Below are positions 44,918 through 55,000 of a DNA stretch of 64,000 nt, piece by piece. Origin of the DNA: Compostibacter hankyongensis (GTDB lineage: Bacteria; Bacteroidota; Bacteroidia; Chitinophagales; Chitinophagaceae); the NCBI RefSeq assembly GCF_039541075.1, contig NZ_BAABFN010000006.1:124001-188000 (forward strand), given 5' to 3'. The stretch's first letter is position 1. Every line of letters starts with the position of its first letter. The notes below the pieces were generated by a model. It searched no databases, was not told where the DNA came from, and was given only the letters and a program-made list of their open reading frames with translations. A program made the position numbers and the translations under genes.

Positions 44918-47503
44918 TCAGGAGGCTTCTGCCAGACGGTCCATCAGCCGCTCCTCGAGGGCAAAGCCGGGTTTTTTCATGAGCAGGGCCATTTCCCGCA
45001 TGTAATGGGCCACCTTTTCAAAATCGTCCTGCCGCTTGTAACCTTCCACGAGCCAGATGCCGGCATACAGCTTTACCAGGGGCAGCCCGGCGCGACCCGC
45101 CAGCTGCCAGGCCTTGCTGCGCAGGGCTTCGGCTTTGCGGAACTGTCCGTCGTGCTGCAGCAGCAGGCTGTCCAGCAGGTGCATCCAGATCAGCTGCGAA
45201 GCGGTAAAATAAGTCTCTCCCCTCAGCGCATAGCGGCGCTGCAGGTGCCGGTGTATGCGGCGGGCATTCTTGTATTGCTTCAGCCGCATATACGCCTGCC
45301 CCAGCTCCACCAGCAGGAAGAGGGATATTCCCGTATCGTCGCGGTGCGAAAAAAGATAGGGGTGCAGTTCGCGGATCGCCGCAATAAAGCGGATCACCTC
45401 GGCGGGAGGACGGACCAGGACGTATACCATCAGGGCCAGGCGGTAGGACAGGGCCTGGGAGCCGTTCATCTGCTTTCCCCGGAGCTGCGCGGGAGGCTGC
45501 TGAATAAAATGGGCGATAGCAGAGAGGATCTCGTGCTCGGCGGGTTGCCCCGCCTGGGTATAATAACCCGCGAGAAACTGCAGGCACTTCAGGGGAGATA
45601 TCGGATACTGGAGACGGAGGGGTTCGGAAGCGGCATGCTGTTTCAGCAAACGGAGGTAATACAGGAGCTTTTCCTTATCCAGCCGTGCAAGGGCATTCAA
45701 CGCCAGCACGCAATACAGCTCGGAGCGGTCCTCCGGGAAGCTGGAGAAAGCCGCCAGAGAAAGCAGGGCGCCTTCGTAACCCGCCACGGCCACGTCAAAA
45801 TCGAGCAACAGCGCGCCCGGGCAGAGCTGGCTGATCCGCATGAGGTGGCCCTGGGCGATGTCCTGCTCCTGCCCTGCCGGTCTTTCCTGCGAGAGCAGGT
45901 CGCCGGTGAAGAGCAGCAGCTGGTGTTTTTCCGCGGGCGACAGGCCGGTGCGGAACAATTCGCCTATGGCCGCAAACTCGCCGGAGCGGGCCGCATGGCG
46001 GACGATCCATTGCAGCAGGACGAGCTTTAACGGGGAGCGCCCGTACTCCCGTTCCACCTCCCTGAAAAGGGAACGGGAGAACTGCTGCTGATGCCGCTGT
46101 ATCAGGTCCTGCGCTACAAAATATTCGAACAGGTTGTCGTAGACAAAACGGATGACCTCGCGGTGACGCATGGTATCGCTGCGGTTCTCCTCCATCCAGA
46201 TGCCGTTGCTGATGAGCTCCTCGTAAGCTTCGGGATAACGGATGATCTCCTGCAGCAGCTGGTTTTTTTCCACCTGCCCTTCGCCGGACAGCCGGATAAA
46301 GCGGTTGATCAGCACCAGCTTTTCGGTACTGCGCTTGGTGAGATATATCTTTTTGAGCACGAACTCGGATACCAGCTCGTAAGCGGTATGCCGCCGCGTG
46401 TAACCAAAATCCTTCTCCTTTTCCCGCAGCTGGTAATACAGCTGCATATAAAAGGTGCTGCGCAGCTGCGAAAGCAGCCGCGCGGGCAACCGGTCCACCG
46501 TCACAGGCCGCCCTTCGATCTGGGTGAGCAGGGCGCCGACCTCGTCATTGCTCAGGGGCGGAATGTTGGAATGGGTCTCTTTCCGGAAGTACAGGCCCGG
46601 GTACCAGCTCCTTTTCAGGTACTCGGAGCTGTTCAGCTGCTCCTCCAGCATCATCCAGGTGGTAGAGCGCACGGCGATCACGAGCTTCATCCAGCTCAGG
46701 TTGTCGTTATAGCAGATCAGGTCGGTGATGTTGCTGAAGAGCTTTCCAAGCTGACCGTTATTAAATATGTATTCGTCAAAGCCGTCGAGGATGAGAAAAA
46801 CCTTTCCGTTCACTTCCTCGGGATGTTTCTGAAAATACTCCCGGAAGCTGACTTCGCCCACAAGACCCATCTGCTCGTTGAACCAGTCGTCCAGCTGAAA
46901 CCCGTAATTTCCCAGGCTGCTGATGATCCCCGCATTCACGAACCACACGATGCTGTTATGATAGGGGGAAGAAGGGTCGTTGAAGAATTTCTCCGTAAGA
47001 TGGGCCAGCAGCACGGATTTGCCGGCCCCCGGAGGGGCAATGAAGGCGGTAAGCCGGTAAGGGCTCTGAATAAAATGGGCGAAGTCGGTCTCCGCAAACT
47101 GGCGCGGAATGGTCAGCTCGAAGGGAATACCGCAGCGATGGCGGATCGTTTTCAGGGTGATATCGGAGATCACGGAGGCCTTGTGGCGAAGGTTCCGCCA
47201 GTGGGTGGACTGTATGGTGATCTCCTCCTGGCTCATACCTTCCAGCGCCTGTATAAAGGCGTCCCAGCCGTTGAACCCCACATATTCGCACAAGGCGTTA
47301 ACGGTGAAACGGGAAAAATTGTATTTGCGGGAGGCAAAACCGAAAAACCGTTTCAGCGTCGTTTCCGAAACCTGCTTTCCGGTGGTCTTTTGGACATCGA
47401 GTACGATCCGGCGGCAATCCCCGGGCGACAACGCGCTGACCCCGGCCTTGGAGCGGACATATTTTTTGAGGAGGTCAACGTAGTAGGGTAAGTCTTCATT
47501 CAT
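44918..47503 (-). CDS. NACHT-type STAND ATPase with putative HTH N-terminus
   Basis: An 861-residue protein in three parts. Residues 20-90 form a small helical domain (ALSPGDCRRIV, ETTLKRFFGF, NALCEYVGFNGWDAF) that looks like a helix-turn-helix. Residues 145-480 form a NACHT ATPase: Walker A APPGAGKS (156-163), Walker B LILDGFDE (Asp240, Asp243, Glu244) and a sensor-like AVRST (Arg279). Residues 480-861 are all-helical repeats of TPR or tetratricopeptide-like character, the usual ligand-sensing part. STAND proteins oligomerise on ligand binding. This one has no visible nuclease, protease or TIR effector, so transcriptional control is more likely than cell-killing defence. It is flanked by long non-coding gaps and has no evident operon partner. 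Confidence 0.82.
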   Translation of the reverse strand: MNEDLPYYVDLLKKYVRSKAGVSALSPGDCRRIVLDVQKTTGKQVSETTLKRFFGFASRKYNFSRFTVNALCEYVGFNGWDAFIQALEGMSQEEITIQSTHWRNLRHKASVISDITLKTIRHRCGIPFELTIPRQFAETDFAHFIQSPYRLTAFIAPPGAGKSVLLAHLTEKFFNDPSSPYHNSIVWFVNAGIISSLGNYGFQLDDWFNEQMGLVGEVSFREYFQKHPEEVNGKVFLILDGFDEYIFNNGQLGKLFSNITDLICYNDNLSWMKLVIAVRSTTWMMLEEQLNSSEYLKRSWYPGLYFRKETHSNIPPLSNDEVGALLTQIEGRPVTVDRLPARLLSQLRSTFYMQLYYQLREKEKDFGYTRRHTAYELVSEFVLKKIYLTKRSTEKLVLINRFIRLSGEGQVEKNQLLQEIIRYPEAYEELISNGIWMEENRSDTMRHREVIRFVYDNLFEYFVAQDLIQRHQQQFSRSLFREVEREYGRSPLKLVLLQWIVRHAARSGEFAAIGELFRTGLSPAEKHQLLLFTGDLLSQERPAGQEQDIAQGHLMRISQLCPGALLLDFDVAVAGYEGALLSLAAFSSFPEDRSELYCVLALNALARLDKEKLLYYLRLLKQHAASEPLRLQYPISPLKCLQFLAGYYTQAGQPAEHEILSAIAHFIQQPPAQLRGKQMNGSQALSYRLALMVYVLVRPPAEVIRFIAAIRELHPYLFSHRDDTGISLFLLVELGQAYMRLKQYKNARRIHRHLQRRYALRGETYFTASQLIWMHLLDSLLLQHDGQFRKAEALRSKAWQLAGRAGLPLVKLYAGIWLVEGYKRQDDFEKVAHYMREMALLMKKPGFALEERLMDRLAEAS

Positions 47504-47947
47504 GGGTTAGCAGAAATAAGATTCGTGTCAGCATAAACAGGGTCAGAAAATTGCCGAAATATGTACCAATCAGCCAGCCCCGGCTACCCGGCACGCCTGG
47601 CTTCCCGCTTCCTCTCCAGGTTTAGAAAATGTTCATAAGCATTTTGCGTATGGTAAAATGCTAAAGGTACAGGTACTGAATGGTCATTTATAGTGCGATG
47701 GACTAAAATGAACAAAATGAACAAATCGGTGAATGCGGGCATGGTAAAGGGTTTCAGAGGTTTTTGATGTAACATTATCGGCTACGGATCACCGACACGG
47801 ATCATCCGTTGCCGGTCATTTCGTCATCCCGGGGGCCGGATTATTCCGCAGCAAGGCCGGATATAGGTGCAGTACAGGGACAGCATGTGGTTCTAAGGCA
47901 ATTAATCTTTATTTTTACAACAGGTTTTTATTCAAAAAGTACGTGCA
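47504..47947. other. 444-base divergent gap between NACHT gene and mutL
   Basis: An AT-richer region carrying an inverted repeat AGCATTTT/AAAATGCT (47638-47645 and 47655-47662) and a tandem 9-base repeat ATGAACAAA (47708-47716 and 47717-47725). No promoter fits the consensus perfectly. A 63-codon minus-strand frame (47584-47775) has no recognisable features and was not called. The inverted repeat could be an operator for the HTH-containing NACHT protein, an inference. Confidence 0.45.
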
Positions 47948-49783
47948 GTGGCGGATATCATCCAGCTTTTACCCGATAACCTGGCCAACCAGATTGCGGC
48001 CGGGGAAGTGATTCAGCGACCGGCCTCCGCGGTAAAGGAGCTGCTGGAAAACGCCGTAGATGCGGGCGCTGACCAGATCCAGCTGTTTATCGGGGATGCC
48101 GGCAAATCACTCGTACAGGTTGTGGATAACGGCTGCGGCATGAGCGAAACCGATGCCCGCCTTTGCTTCGAACGGCATGCTACCTCCAAAATCCGTTCCA
48201 TAGATGATCTTTTCCGGATCCGTACCATGGGTTTTCGCGGCGAGGCCCTGGCCTCCATCGCCGCCGTATCGCAGGTAGAGCTGAAAACGCGACGGGCCGA
48301 AGAAGAGCTGGGCGTCCTTCTGGAGGTCGACAACAGCATCGTAAAGCGACAGGAGCCCTGCCAGTGCCCGGCCGGCACCAGCATCGCCATGAAAAACCTG
48401 TTCTTCAACATACCGGCGCGCCGCAATTTCCTGAAGAGCAACAACGTAGAGATACGCCATATCACCGAGGAGTTTATCCGGGTGGCGCTGGCCTTTCCCC
48501 ACATCAGCTTCTCGCTGAACCAGGACGGGCAGGAGCAGTATCATCTTGAAAAAGGCTCGGCCAAGCAACGGATCGTTGCCCTGCTCGGCAGCGCCTACAA
48601 CGCCAAGCTGATCAGCATCCGGGAAAGTACCGACTACATGAATATATACGGGTTTGCCGGCAAGCCCGAAACTGCAAAGAAAACCCGGGGCGATCAGTTC
48701 TTCTTTGTGAACAACCGCTTTATCCGGAGCGCCTACCTGCATCATGCCGTGATGGGCGCCTTCAGCGATATGATCCCGGCCGATACCTTTCCGCCTTATG
48801 TGCTGTTTATCGAGCTGGACCCCGCTCATGTGGACATTAACGTCCATCCCACCAAGCAGGAGATCAAGTTTGAAGACGAAAAGCTCATCTATGCTTTTGT
48901 ACAGTCGGCCCTGAAGCATGCCCTGGCACGCTTCAGCATCACACCCGCGCTGGATTTCGACCTGGACCCCGGTATCCAGCAGCTGCCGGCCATCTCCCAG
49001 CCTTTTACCCCGGAGAAGCAGGAAGACGCCGCAAAGGGTAGCTTCTACCAAACCTTTACCCGGAAAAACCAGGCCCATTTCATCGAACAGGACAGCAACC
49101 TGCCGCATTGGAAAACGCTCTACGGCACGGCTGCATCCTCCGGCACGCCGCCCGCTCCCGGGCCGGAATCCGCTTCCCCGGCCGGCGGGGAACTGTATAC
49201 GCCGGCAGAGGAACAGCCCGCGAAAGCACCCGTGCAGGTCCATACCCGCTATATCCTGCTGCAGATCAAGTCCGGCTTTATCCTCATCGACCAGCAGGCC
49301 GCGCATGAACGGATCCTCTATGAGCAGTTCCGGCAGGCTTTCGGCGAAGCGCCCGCCGCCACACAACAAAGCCTTTTTCCCCAAACCCTCCAGCTGAGCC
49401 CGGCAGATACCGCCCTTTTGCAGGATATGCTCCCCGACCTTCGTCAGCTGGGCTATGATATCGCCCCCTTCGGCGGGCAGGCTTTTATTATCCAGGGCAT
49501 CCCCGCCGACATGGATCCGGGCAACGAACAGCAGACCCTCGAAGGCCTGCTGGAGCAGTTCAAACACTTCAGTCCCGGTCTTAAGGCCGACAAACGGGAA
49601 AGGCTGATCCGCTCCCTGGCCAGGCAGCAGTCGGTAAAGCCCGGGAAACCGATGGAAGGAAGAGAAATGCAGAACATCATCGACCGGCTCTTCGCATGCA
49701 GCCAGCCCCAGGTGGCCCCCGGCGGCGGACCCACCTATGTCAGCTTCCCGCTTGAAGAACTGGGAGCCCTGTTCGGACGTTAG
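47948..49783 (+). CDS. mutL: DNA mismatch repair protein MutL
   Basis: A 611-residue MutL. The N-terminal GHKL ATPase has all motifs: NQIAAGEVIQRPASAVKELLENAVDAGA (motif I, here cited by its ends NQIAAGE and ENAVDAG), DNGCGM, and RHATSKI with GFRGEAL. The start is GTG at 47948. The C-terminal dimerisation domain (about 420-611) has DQQAAHERILYE (448-459) where endonuclease-type MutL has DQHA; the His is replaced by Gln450. The usual C-terminal CPHGRP-like metal motif reads APGGGPTYVSF. The nicking activity may therefore be weak or absent. gcvT follows downstream under its own promoter. Confidence 0.95.
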   Translation: MADIIQLLPDNLANQIAAGEVIQRPASAVKELLENAVDAGADQIQLFIGDAGKSLVQVVDNGCGMSETDARLCFERHATSKIRSIDDLFRIRTMGFRGEALASIAAVSQVELKTRRAEEELGVLLEVDNSIVKRQEPCQCPAGTSIAMKNLFFNIPARRNFLKSNNVEIRHITEEFIRVALAFPHISFSLNQDGQEQYHLEKGSAKQRIVALLGSAYNAKLISIRESTDYMNIYGFAGKPETAKKTRGDQFFFVNNRFIRSAYLHHAVMGAFSDMIPADTFPPYVLFIELDPAHVDINVHPTKQEIKFEDEKLIYAFVQSALKHALARFSITPALDFDLDPGIQQLPAISQPFTPEKQEDAAKGSFYQTFTRKNQAHFIEQDSNLPHWKTLYGTAASSGTPPAPGPESASPAGGELYTPAEEQPAKAPVQVHTRYILLQIKSGFILIDQQAAHERILYEQFRQAFGEAPAATQQSLFPQTLQLSPADTALLQDMLPDLRQLGYDIAPFGGQAFIIQGIPADMDPGNEQQTLEGLLEQFKHFSPGLKADKRERLIRSLARQQSVKPGKPMEGREMQNIIDRLFACSQPQVAPGGGPTYVSFPLEELGALFGR

Positions 49784-49797
49784 TCCGTAATTTCTCC

Positions 49798-49805
49798 TAC
49801 TTTTG
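49798..49805 (+). promoter_or_regulatory. -7 box upstream of gcvT
   Basis: TACTTTTG matches TAnnTTTG, 15 bases after the mutL stop. It lies 175 bases before the gcvT ATG, so the leader would include the intergenic repeats at 49810-49970. The -33 position is only weakly matched. Confidence 0.5.
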
Positions 49806-49809
49806 CCGC

Positions 49810-49970
49810 ACATATATAAAGTTTAAAGTCCAAAGTCTAAGGTTTATTTACAGGCAGATCAACTTTAGACGAGAGAAATCCAAAGTCCAAAGTTTAACGT
49901 CCAAGGTTCCTTTCCGGACGGATCAACTTTAGACCTCAGCCTTTAGATCTTAAACCAATTAACCGGAAAC
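49810..49970. repeat. mosaic intergenic repeat, locus 3 (B-B-E)
   Basis: Two B units in tandem. The first has core TTTACAGGCAGATCAACTTT (near 49842-49867) and the second TTTCCGGACGGATCAACTTT (near 49912-49932), each flanked by AAAGTCCAAAG and TTTAGAC words. A short AACCGGAAAC E word follows just before gcvT. The B core matches those at 22.5 kb (inverted) and 61.0 kb. It lies between the predicted gcvT promoter and the start codon. It does not have the shape of a glycine riboswitch. Confidence 0.7.
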
Positions 49971-49979
49971 GCATTGATA

Positions 49980-51065
49980 ATGAAAGATACTCCGTTCACC
50001 AGCCGGCACCTGGCGCTGGGCGCCAGGATGACCGAGTTTGCCGGATACCGCATGCCGCTCTCCTACACGGGCATCAACGACGAGCACATGGCCGTGCGGA
50101 ACGGCGCCGGTGTATTCGACGTAAGCCATATGGGCGAGTTCATCCTGAAAGGCCCCCACGCGCTGGACCTGCTGCAGCGGGTCACCAGCAACGACGCCGC
50201 CCGGCTCAGCGCCGGAAAGGCCCAGTACAGCTGCCTGCTTAACGAAGCGGGAGGCATCGTCGACGATCTGCTTGTATACTGCCTGGAGGAAAACAAGGCA
50301 TACATGCTGGTGGTAAATGCCGCCAACATCGAAAAAGACCTGGAATGGATCCGCAGCTATAATATCCACTCGGCGGAACTGCACGATATCTCCGGCAAGA
50401 CCTGTCTGCTGGCCGTGCAGGGTCCGCAGGCCATACGCATCCTGCAGCCCCTTACCGGCACCGACCTGGCCGGCCTGAAGTATTACACCTTTGTAAAAGA
50501 CACCTTTGCCGGCATAGACAATGTGCTGATCAGCGCCACCGGCTATACCGGCGCGGGAGGGGTAGAGCTTTATTTCGAAGACAAGGCCGACCATGCGCTC
50601 CGCATCTGGGATGCCCTCTTTGAAACCGGCGCCGCCCGGGGCCTCCGTCCTGCCGGCCTTGGCGCCCGGGACACCCTCCGTCTTGAAATGGGCTATTGTC
50701 TTTATGGCAACGATATCGATGAGACCACCACCCCGCTTGAAGCCGGGCTGGGCTGGGTGACCCGCTTCAGCAAGAACTTCTGCGGCCGCGCCGTACTGGA
50801 AAAGCAAAAAACCGAAGGCGTTTCCCGCCGGCTCGCCGGCTTTGAGATGCTCGACCGCGGCATCCCCCGGCACGGGTATGTCATCGAGGATGAAACAGGC
50901 GCCGCCATCGGCCGGGTGACCTCCGGCACCCAGTCGCCCGTCCTGGGCAAAGCCGTAGGATTGGGTTATCTGCCCCCCGCCCTGGCCGTCCCCGGCAACA
51001 CCATATATATAAAGGTGCGCGACCGGGCCCTGAAAGCGGCCGTACGAAAAGTGCCTTTTGTATAA
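49980..51065 (+). CDS. gcvT: glycine cleavage system T protein (aminomethyltransferase)
   Basis: A 361-residue tetrahydrofolate-dependent aminomethyltransferase, the T subunit of the glycine cleavage system. It has the family opening PFTSRHLALGARMTEFAGY, then GVFDVSHMGEF, the catalytic-region GGIVDDL (Asp95/96), ISATGYTGAGGVEL and EAGLGWVTRF. Length and motifs are complete. The ATG at 49980 is used; an in-frame TTG lies two codons earlier. Other gcv genes are not adjacent. The next gene starts 33 bases later and may be cotranscribed. Confidence 0.96.
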   Translation: MKDTPFTSRHLALGARMTEFAGYRMPLSYTGINDEHMAVRNGAGVFDVSHMGEFILKGPHALDLLQRVTSNDAARLSAGKAQYSCLLNEAGGIVDDLLVYCLEENKAYMLVVNAANIEKDLEWIRSYNIHSAELHDISGKTCLLAVQGPQAIRILQPLTGTDLAGLKYYTFVKDTFAGIDNVLISATGYTGAGGVELYFEDKADHALRIWDALFETGAARGLRPAGLGARDTLRLEMGYCLYGNDIDETTTPLEAGLGWVTRFSKNFCGRAVLEKQKTEGVSRRLAGFEMLDRGIPRHGYVIEDETGAAIGRVTSGTQSPVLGKAVGLGYLPPALAVPGNTIYIKVRDRALKAAVRKVPFV

Positions 51066-51098
51066 ACAACACACCATTTGACCACCATATCTTCACGG

Positions 51099-51827
51099 AT
51101 GCGTCACGATAACTTACCCACGCTCGAAGTCTGCGCCTCGCCGGCGCTGCTGCACCTGTACAACGTTCCCGCCAGCATCGTGGTGATCATCGATGTGCTC
51201 CGCGCCACCTCCACCATTGCCAGCGCCCTCTACAATGGAGCCGCCCGGGTGATCCCGGTGGACAGCGTGGAAGCCTGCATCCGCACCGGGCTCGAAACCG
51301 GCGGCCTTACCGCCGGCGAGCGGGACGGCAAAGTGGTGGAAGGGCTGCAGCATGGCAATTCCCCCCTGGAATACCCGCGCAGCTTTATCGAAGGAAAAAC
51401 GCTGGTACTGACCACCACCAACGGCACCCGGCTGCTGCACAAGTCCGCCGGCGCCCGGCAGATCATCACCGGCTCCTTCCCCAACCTCTCCGCAGTCTGC
51501 GACTACCTCACCGCGCAGCAGCTGCCGGTGATCCTGGGCTGCGCAGCCTGGAAAGACCGGATCAATCTCGAAGACCTGCTCTTCGCCGGCGCAGTAGCCG
51601 AACGCCTGGCCCCGCATTTTCACGTGCACTGCGATACCGCCCTGGCTGCCGGCCAGCTGTACCGGCTGTTCCGGGATGATCTGTTTTCCGCCGTCCGCAA
51701 AGCCGTCCATTACGAACGCCTCGCTGCCTTCGGTCTGGAAGAGGATGTCCGCTACTGTCTTACGCCCGATATCGCGCCGGTATTGCCCCTGCTGCAGAAC
51801 GGTGCCCTGAAGGCCGCCGCCCGCTGA
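51099..51827 (+). CDS. 2-phosphosulfolactate phosphatase (ComB) family protein
   Basis: A 242-residue ComB-family phosphatase, a magnesium enzyme first described in coenzyme M synthesis but widespread in bacteria without that pathway. Conserved segments are IDVLRATSTI (residues 31-40), AGERDG, GNSPLEY and TTNGTR. The ATG at 51099 is used; an in-frame TTG at 51078 would add seven residues. The neighbours (gcvT, SNF2 helicase) give no functional clue. The physiological substrate in this organism is unknown. Confidence 0.88.
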   Translation: MRHDNLPTLEVCASPALLHLYNVPASIVVIIDVLRATSTIASALYNGAARVIPVDSVEACIRTGLETGGLTAGERDGKVVEGLQHGNSPLEYPRSFIEGKTLVLTTTNGTRLLHKSAGARQIITGSFPNLSAVCDYLTAQQLPVILGCAAWKDRINLEDLLFAGAVAERLAPHFHVHCDTALAAGQLYRLFRDDLFSAVRKAVHYERLAAFGLEEDVRYCLTPDIAPVLPLLQNGALKAAAR

Positions 51828-52001
51828 GCCCCTTCGGCATTAACCATCCCCAGGCGCTGCCGGTATGGCATCAGCCCGGCTGAGCCGCGTCCGGGATCAG
51901 CCGATCCCCGGATGATTCAACAAAGCCGCCAGCGCGGACCGGAACGGTTTGTTTGCAAGGATTTAACCCTGCCGCTGCACGCATATTCGAAGATTTTGGT
52001 T

Positions 52002-52009
52002 TACTTTTG
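52002..52009 (+). promoter_or_regulatory. -7 box that decides the SNF2 helicase start
   Basis: TACTTTTG fits TAnnTTTG exactly, 37 bases before the ATG at 52047. The open frame extends 45 codons further upstream to 51912, but that part crosses this promoter and encodes no conserved sequence, so the later ATG is chosen. Confidence 0.6.
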
Positions 52010-52046
52010 CAGATTGTCCTTTTCAAACCGGTCAACCCTAACCGAT

Positions 52047-55000
52047 ATGCCGCTGCCGCAGCTCATTAAATACGTTTATAACAATGGCACCGATGAAGTC
52101 ATCCGGAGGGGAAAACTGATTTTTTCCACGGGAGGAGTGACGCTGCTGCAAGCGGATCCCCTGTTAAAGACGGCCTCCTTCCGCGTAAAAAGCGATACCC
52201 ACGCCAATTTTTACAAGGTAACGGTCAACAAATACCATGAGGCGAACGGCCTTTCGGTACGCTGTCAGTGCCCTTACAACCTGGGGGACATCTGCCGTCA
52301 TGAGGCCGCCGCCCTGTTCCAGCTCCAGGACATGCTGGACAAGCATATGCTCGAAGAGAAGGAAGCGCATTTCGATCAGCGGCATACGGTCGTTAAAATG
52401 AAGACCATCGACCTGCGCGCGCTGAAGCTGCTCACCTCGCAGCAGATTTTTTCAGAAGCCGAACGCATGGCGCGCCATCACCAGGCTACCATCAATTCGG
52501 CAAAGGATGAATGTGTGGAAGCTACCCTCATCTATGAGCTGCAGACTTACTCCCTCATCATCAAACGCAACGAAGAACGGAATTTTGATACGCATTGCAC
52601 CTGCGACGAATCGCGTTACCTGCTCTGTAAGCACAAAACCGCCCTGCTGCTGCAGCTGCTGAATGCCCATGGGCCCTATTATTTCGATACGCTGCGCAAC
52701 TGGGACAAGGAAAAAAACAAGCTGCTGGCCCTCTACGGCTATTCGCTGCAGGACGATCTGGAGGGGAAATTTGCCTTTTCCTATGTCAACGGCAAGCCCT
52801 TTCTCCGGGTGCTGGACCCCGCCATTAAAAAGGTAAACCAGCCGCCGGCCGGCCCCCCGCCCGAAGCCGTGGAAACCGCTCCGGCATCCCGCCAGCGTAT
52901 AGGCGTGGTATTTAGCGCGGGCACAGCTTATCCCTGGTGCCAGACGGAGCTGATCAGCGGGGAAACCGACGAATCACAGAGCCGCTTCCTGCCGCCGGTA
53001 CAACAGCTCGATCTTTCGAAATATGTGGACTATTACCGTTTTCCTCCCGAAGACCGGGAGCTGATTACGCCGGTACGAAAGCTGCAAAGCAGCGAGGTCA
53101 ACCGGTACCTCAACAAAAACTCTCCCTTTGCCGGCATCTGGGACAACATCTACCAGGACGACGGCGAAGAACTGCCCGCAGAGACCAAAGACCTTATCCT
53201 TGAATACTTCCACCCCAAGCTGAAACGGCTGCTGGCGCAGCTGGACGGCAGTCATGCCACCTACTGGCTGCCCCCGGGAGAAGCCTTCCGCACCGCCAGC
53301 CTCCGGCAGATAACCGTTTCCGCTATAGCGGCCCGGCCGGTGTTCCGCGCGCAGATGGTCAAGAACGGCGTAGAAATTTCCTGCCAGGTAGCGATACCCG
53401 ACGAAACCGTGGACATTTCCGCCAACGAATGTCCTTCCCCCCTCCTCTTCCTCTACCGGAAAAGGCTATACGGCTTTTCCAGCCAGCAGGATGCCGCCGT
53501 GGTGGAACCCTTCCTGCGGGAGGGCGTGCGTCGGATCTCCCGGGCGGACTGGCCCGCCTATCTCGAAAAGGAGCTGCTGCCCCTGAGCAAGCGCTACACC
53601 CTCCATTTCGATGAAAAGCTGAAGCAGGATATCCGCGACGTGCAGCCCCGCAACGCCGTACGGCTGAAAGAGCTGGGAGAAACCCTGCTCATACAGCCCT
53701 TGTTCCTCTACGAGGGGCAGGAGGCGGAATGGGACGACCATACCGAGCTATGGACCCAGCAGGACGGCGTTATACGGCGCATCCGCCGGCAGAAGGACGC
53801 CGAGGAAGACTTTATCCGCCAGCTGCGGGAGCTGCATCCCAACTTCCGCCAGGCCACCAACCACCGTTATTTTTATCTCCGCACCAAGGAAGCGCTGAGT
53901 CATAACTGGTTTTTCAATTTTTTCGACGCCCTCAAAGCCGCCGATGCGCAGGTATTCGGTTACGATACGCTGAAACATTTCCGCTTTAATACCCACCGCC
54001 CTGAAACGCGGCTGCGCATCAGCTCGAACATCGACTGGTTCGATGCGGAGGTGGACCTCCTGTACGGCAATCAGCATGTCAGCATCCGGGACGTAAAAAA
54101 AGCCCTGCAGCACAAGCAAAACTATGTACAGCTGGCAGACGGCACCCTGGGCATGCTCCCGGAAGAGTGGCTCCGGAAATACGGGCTGTTCTTCCGCATG
54201 GGCGACGAATCCGGGAAAGGACTGCGGCTGTCCAAATATAATTTCGGCGTCATCGACGAGCTATACGAACATATCGACGACGACACCGTTCTGCTGGAGC
54301 TGGAAGAAAAGCGGCGCCGTCTCCTGAAGGCCGACGAGCTGGAACCCGCGGCCCTGCCGGAAAACGTGCAGGTGACCCTGCGGCCTTACCAGGAAAGCGG
54401 CTTTCACTGGCTGAACTACCTGGACAAGATCGGCTGGGGCGGCATCCTCGCCGACGATATGGGGTTGGGGAAAACGGTACAGGCGCTCATCTTTTTACAA
54501 CATTATAAAAACAACAACGGGCGATGCCTGACGCTGGTGGTCTGCCCTACCACGCTGATCTACAACTGGGAAAATGAGATCCGGAAATTCACACCCCAGC
54601 TGCAGCACCATATCCATCACGGTCCTGCGCGCAACTATGACCCTGAGGAGCTGCGCCGCTACGATATTATCATCACCACCTACGGCACCCTGCGCAGCGA
54701 TATCCAGCTGTTTACCTCGCTGGAATTCGACTATGTGATACTCGACGAATCACAGGCCATCAAGAACCCGCATTCCAAGGTCACCAAGGCGGCCCAGCTG
54801 CTGCGTGCGCACAACCGGCTGGCGCTGAGCGGTACGCCTATGCAGAACAACACTTTCGATATTTATGCCCAGATGAACTTCCTGAATCCCGGCATGCTGG
54901 GCAGCGTCGACTTTTTCCGGAACGAATTTGCCACCCCCATCGACCGGTTCCAGGATGAGGAGCGGAAAACCCACCTGCGGAAGCTGATCTATCCTTTCCT

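Noticed and set aside
47584..47775. 63-codon minus-strand open frame upstream of the NACHT gene
   Set aside because: No conserved motif, no promoter, and it crosses the palindrome that is more likely regulatory.
49810..49979. Glycine riboswitch upstream of gcvT
   Set aside because: The leader is made of repeat words shared with unrelated loci, and I see no tandem glycine-aptamer shape. A covariance-model search would settle it.
51912..52046. 45-codon N-terminal extension of the SNF2 helicase
   Set aside because: It overlaps a consensus -7 box at 52002-52009 and encodes no conserved sequence; the ATG at 52047 is the better start.
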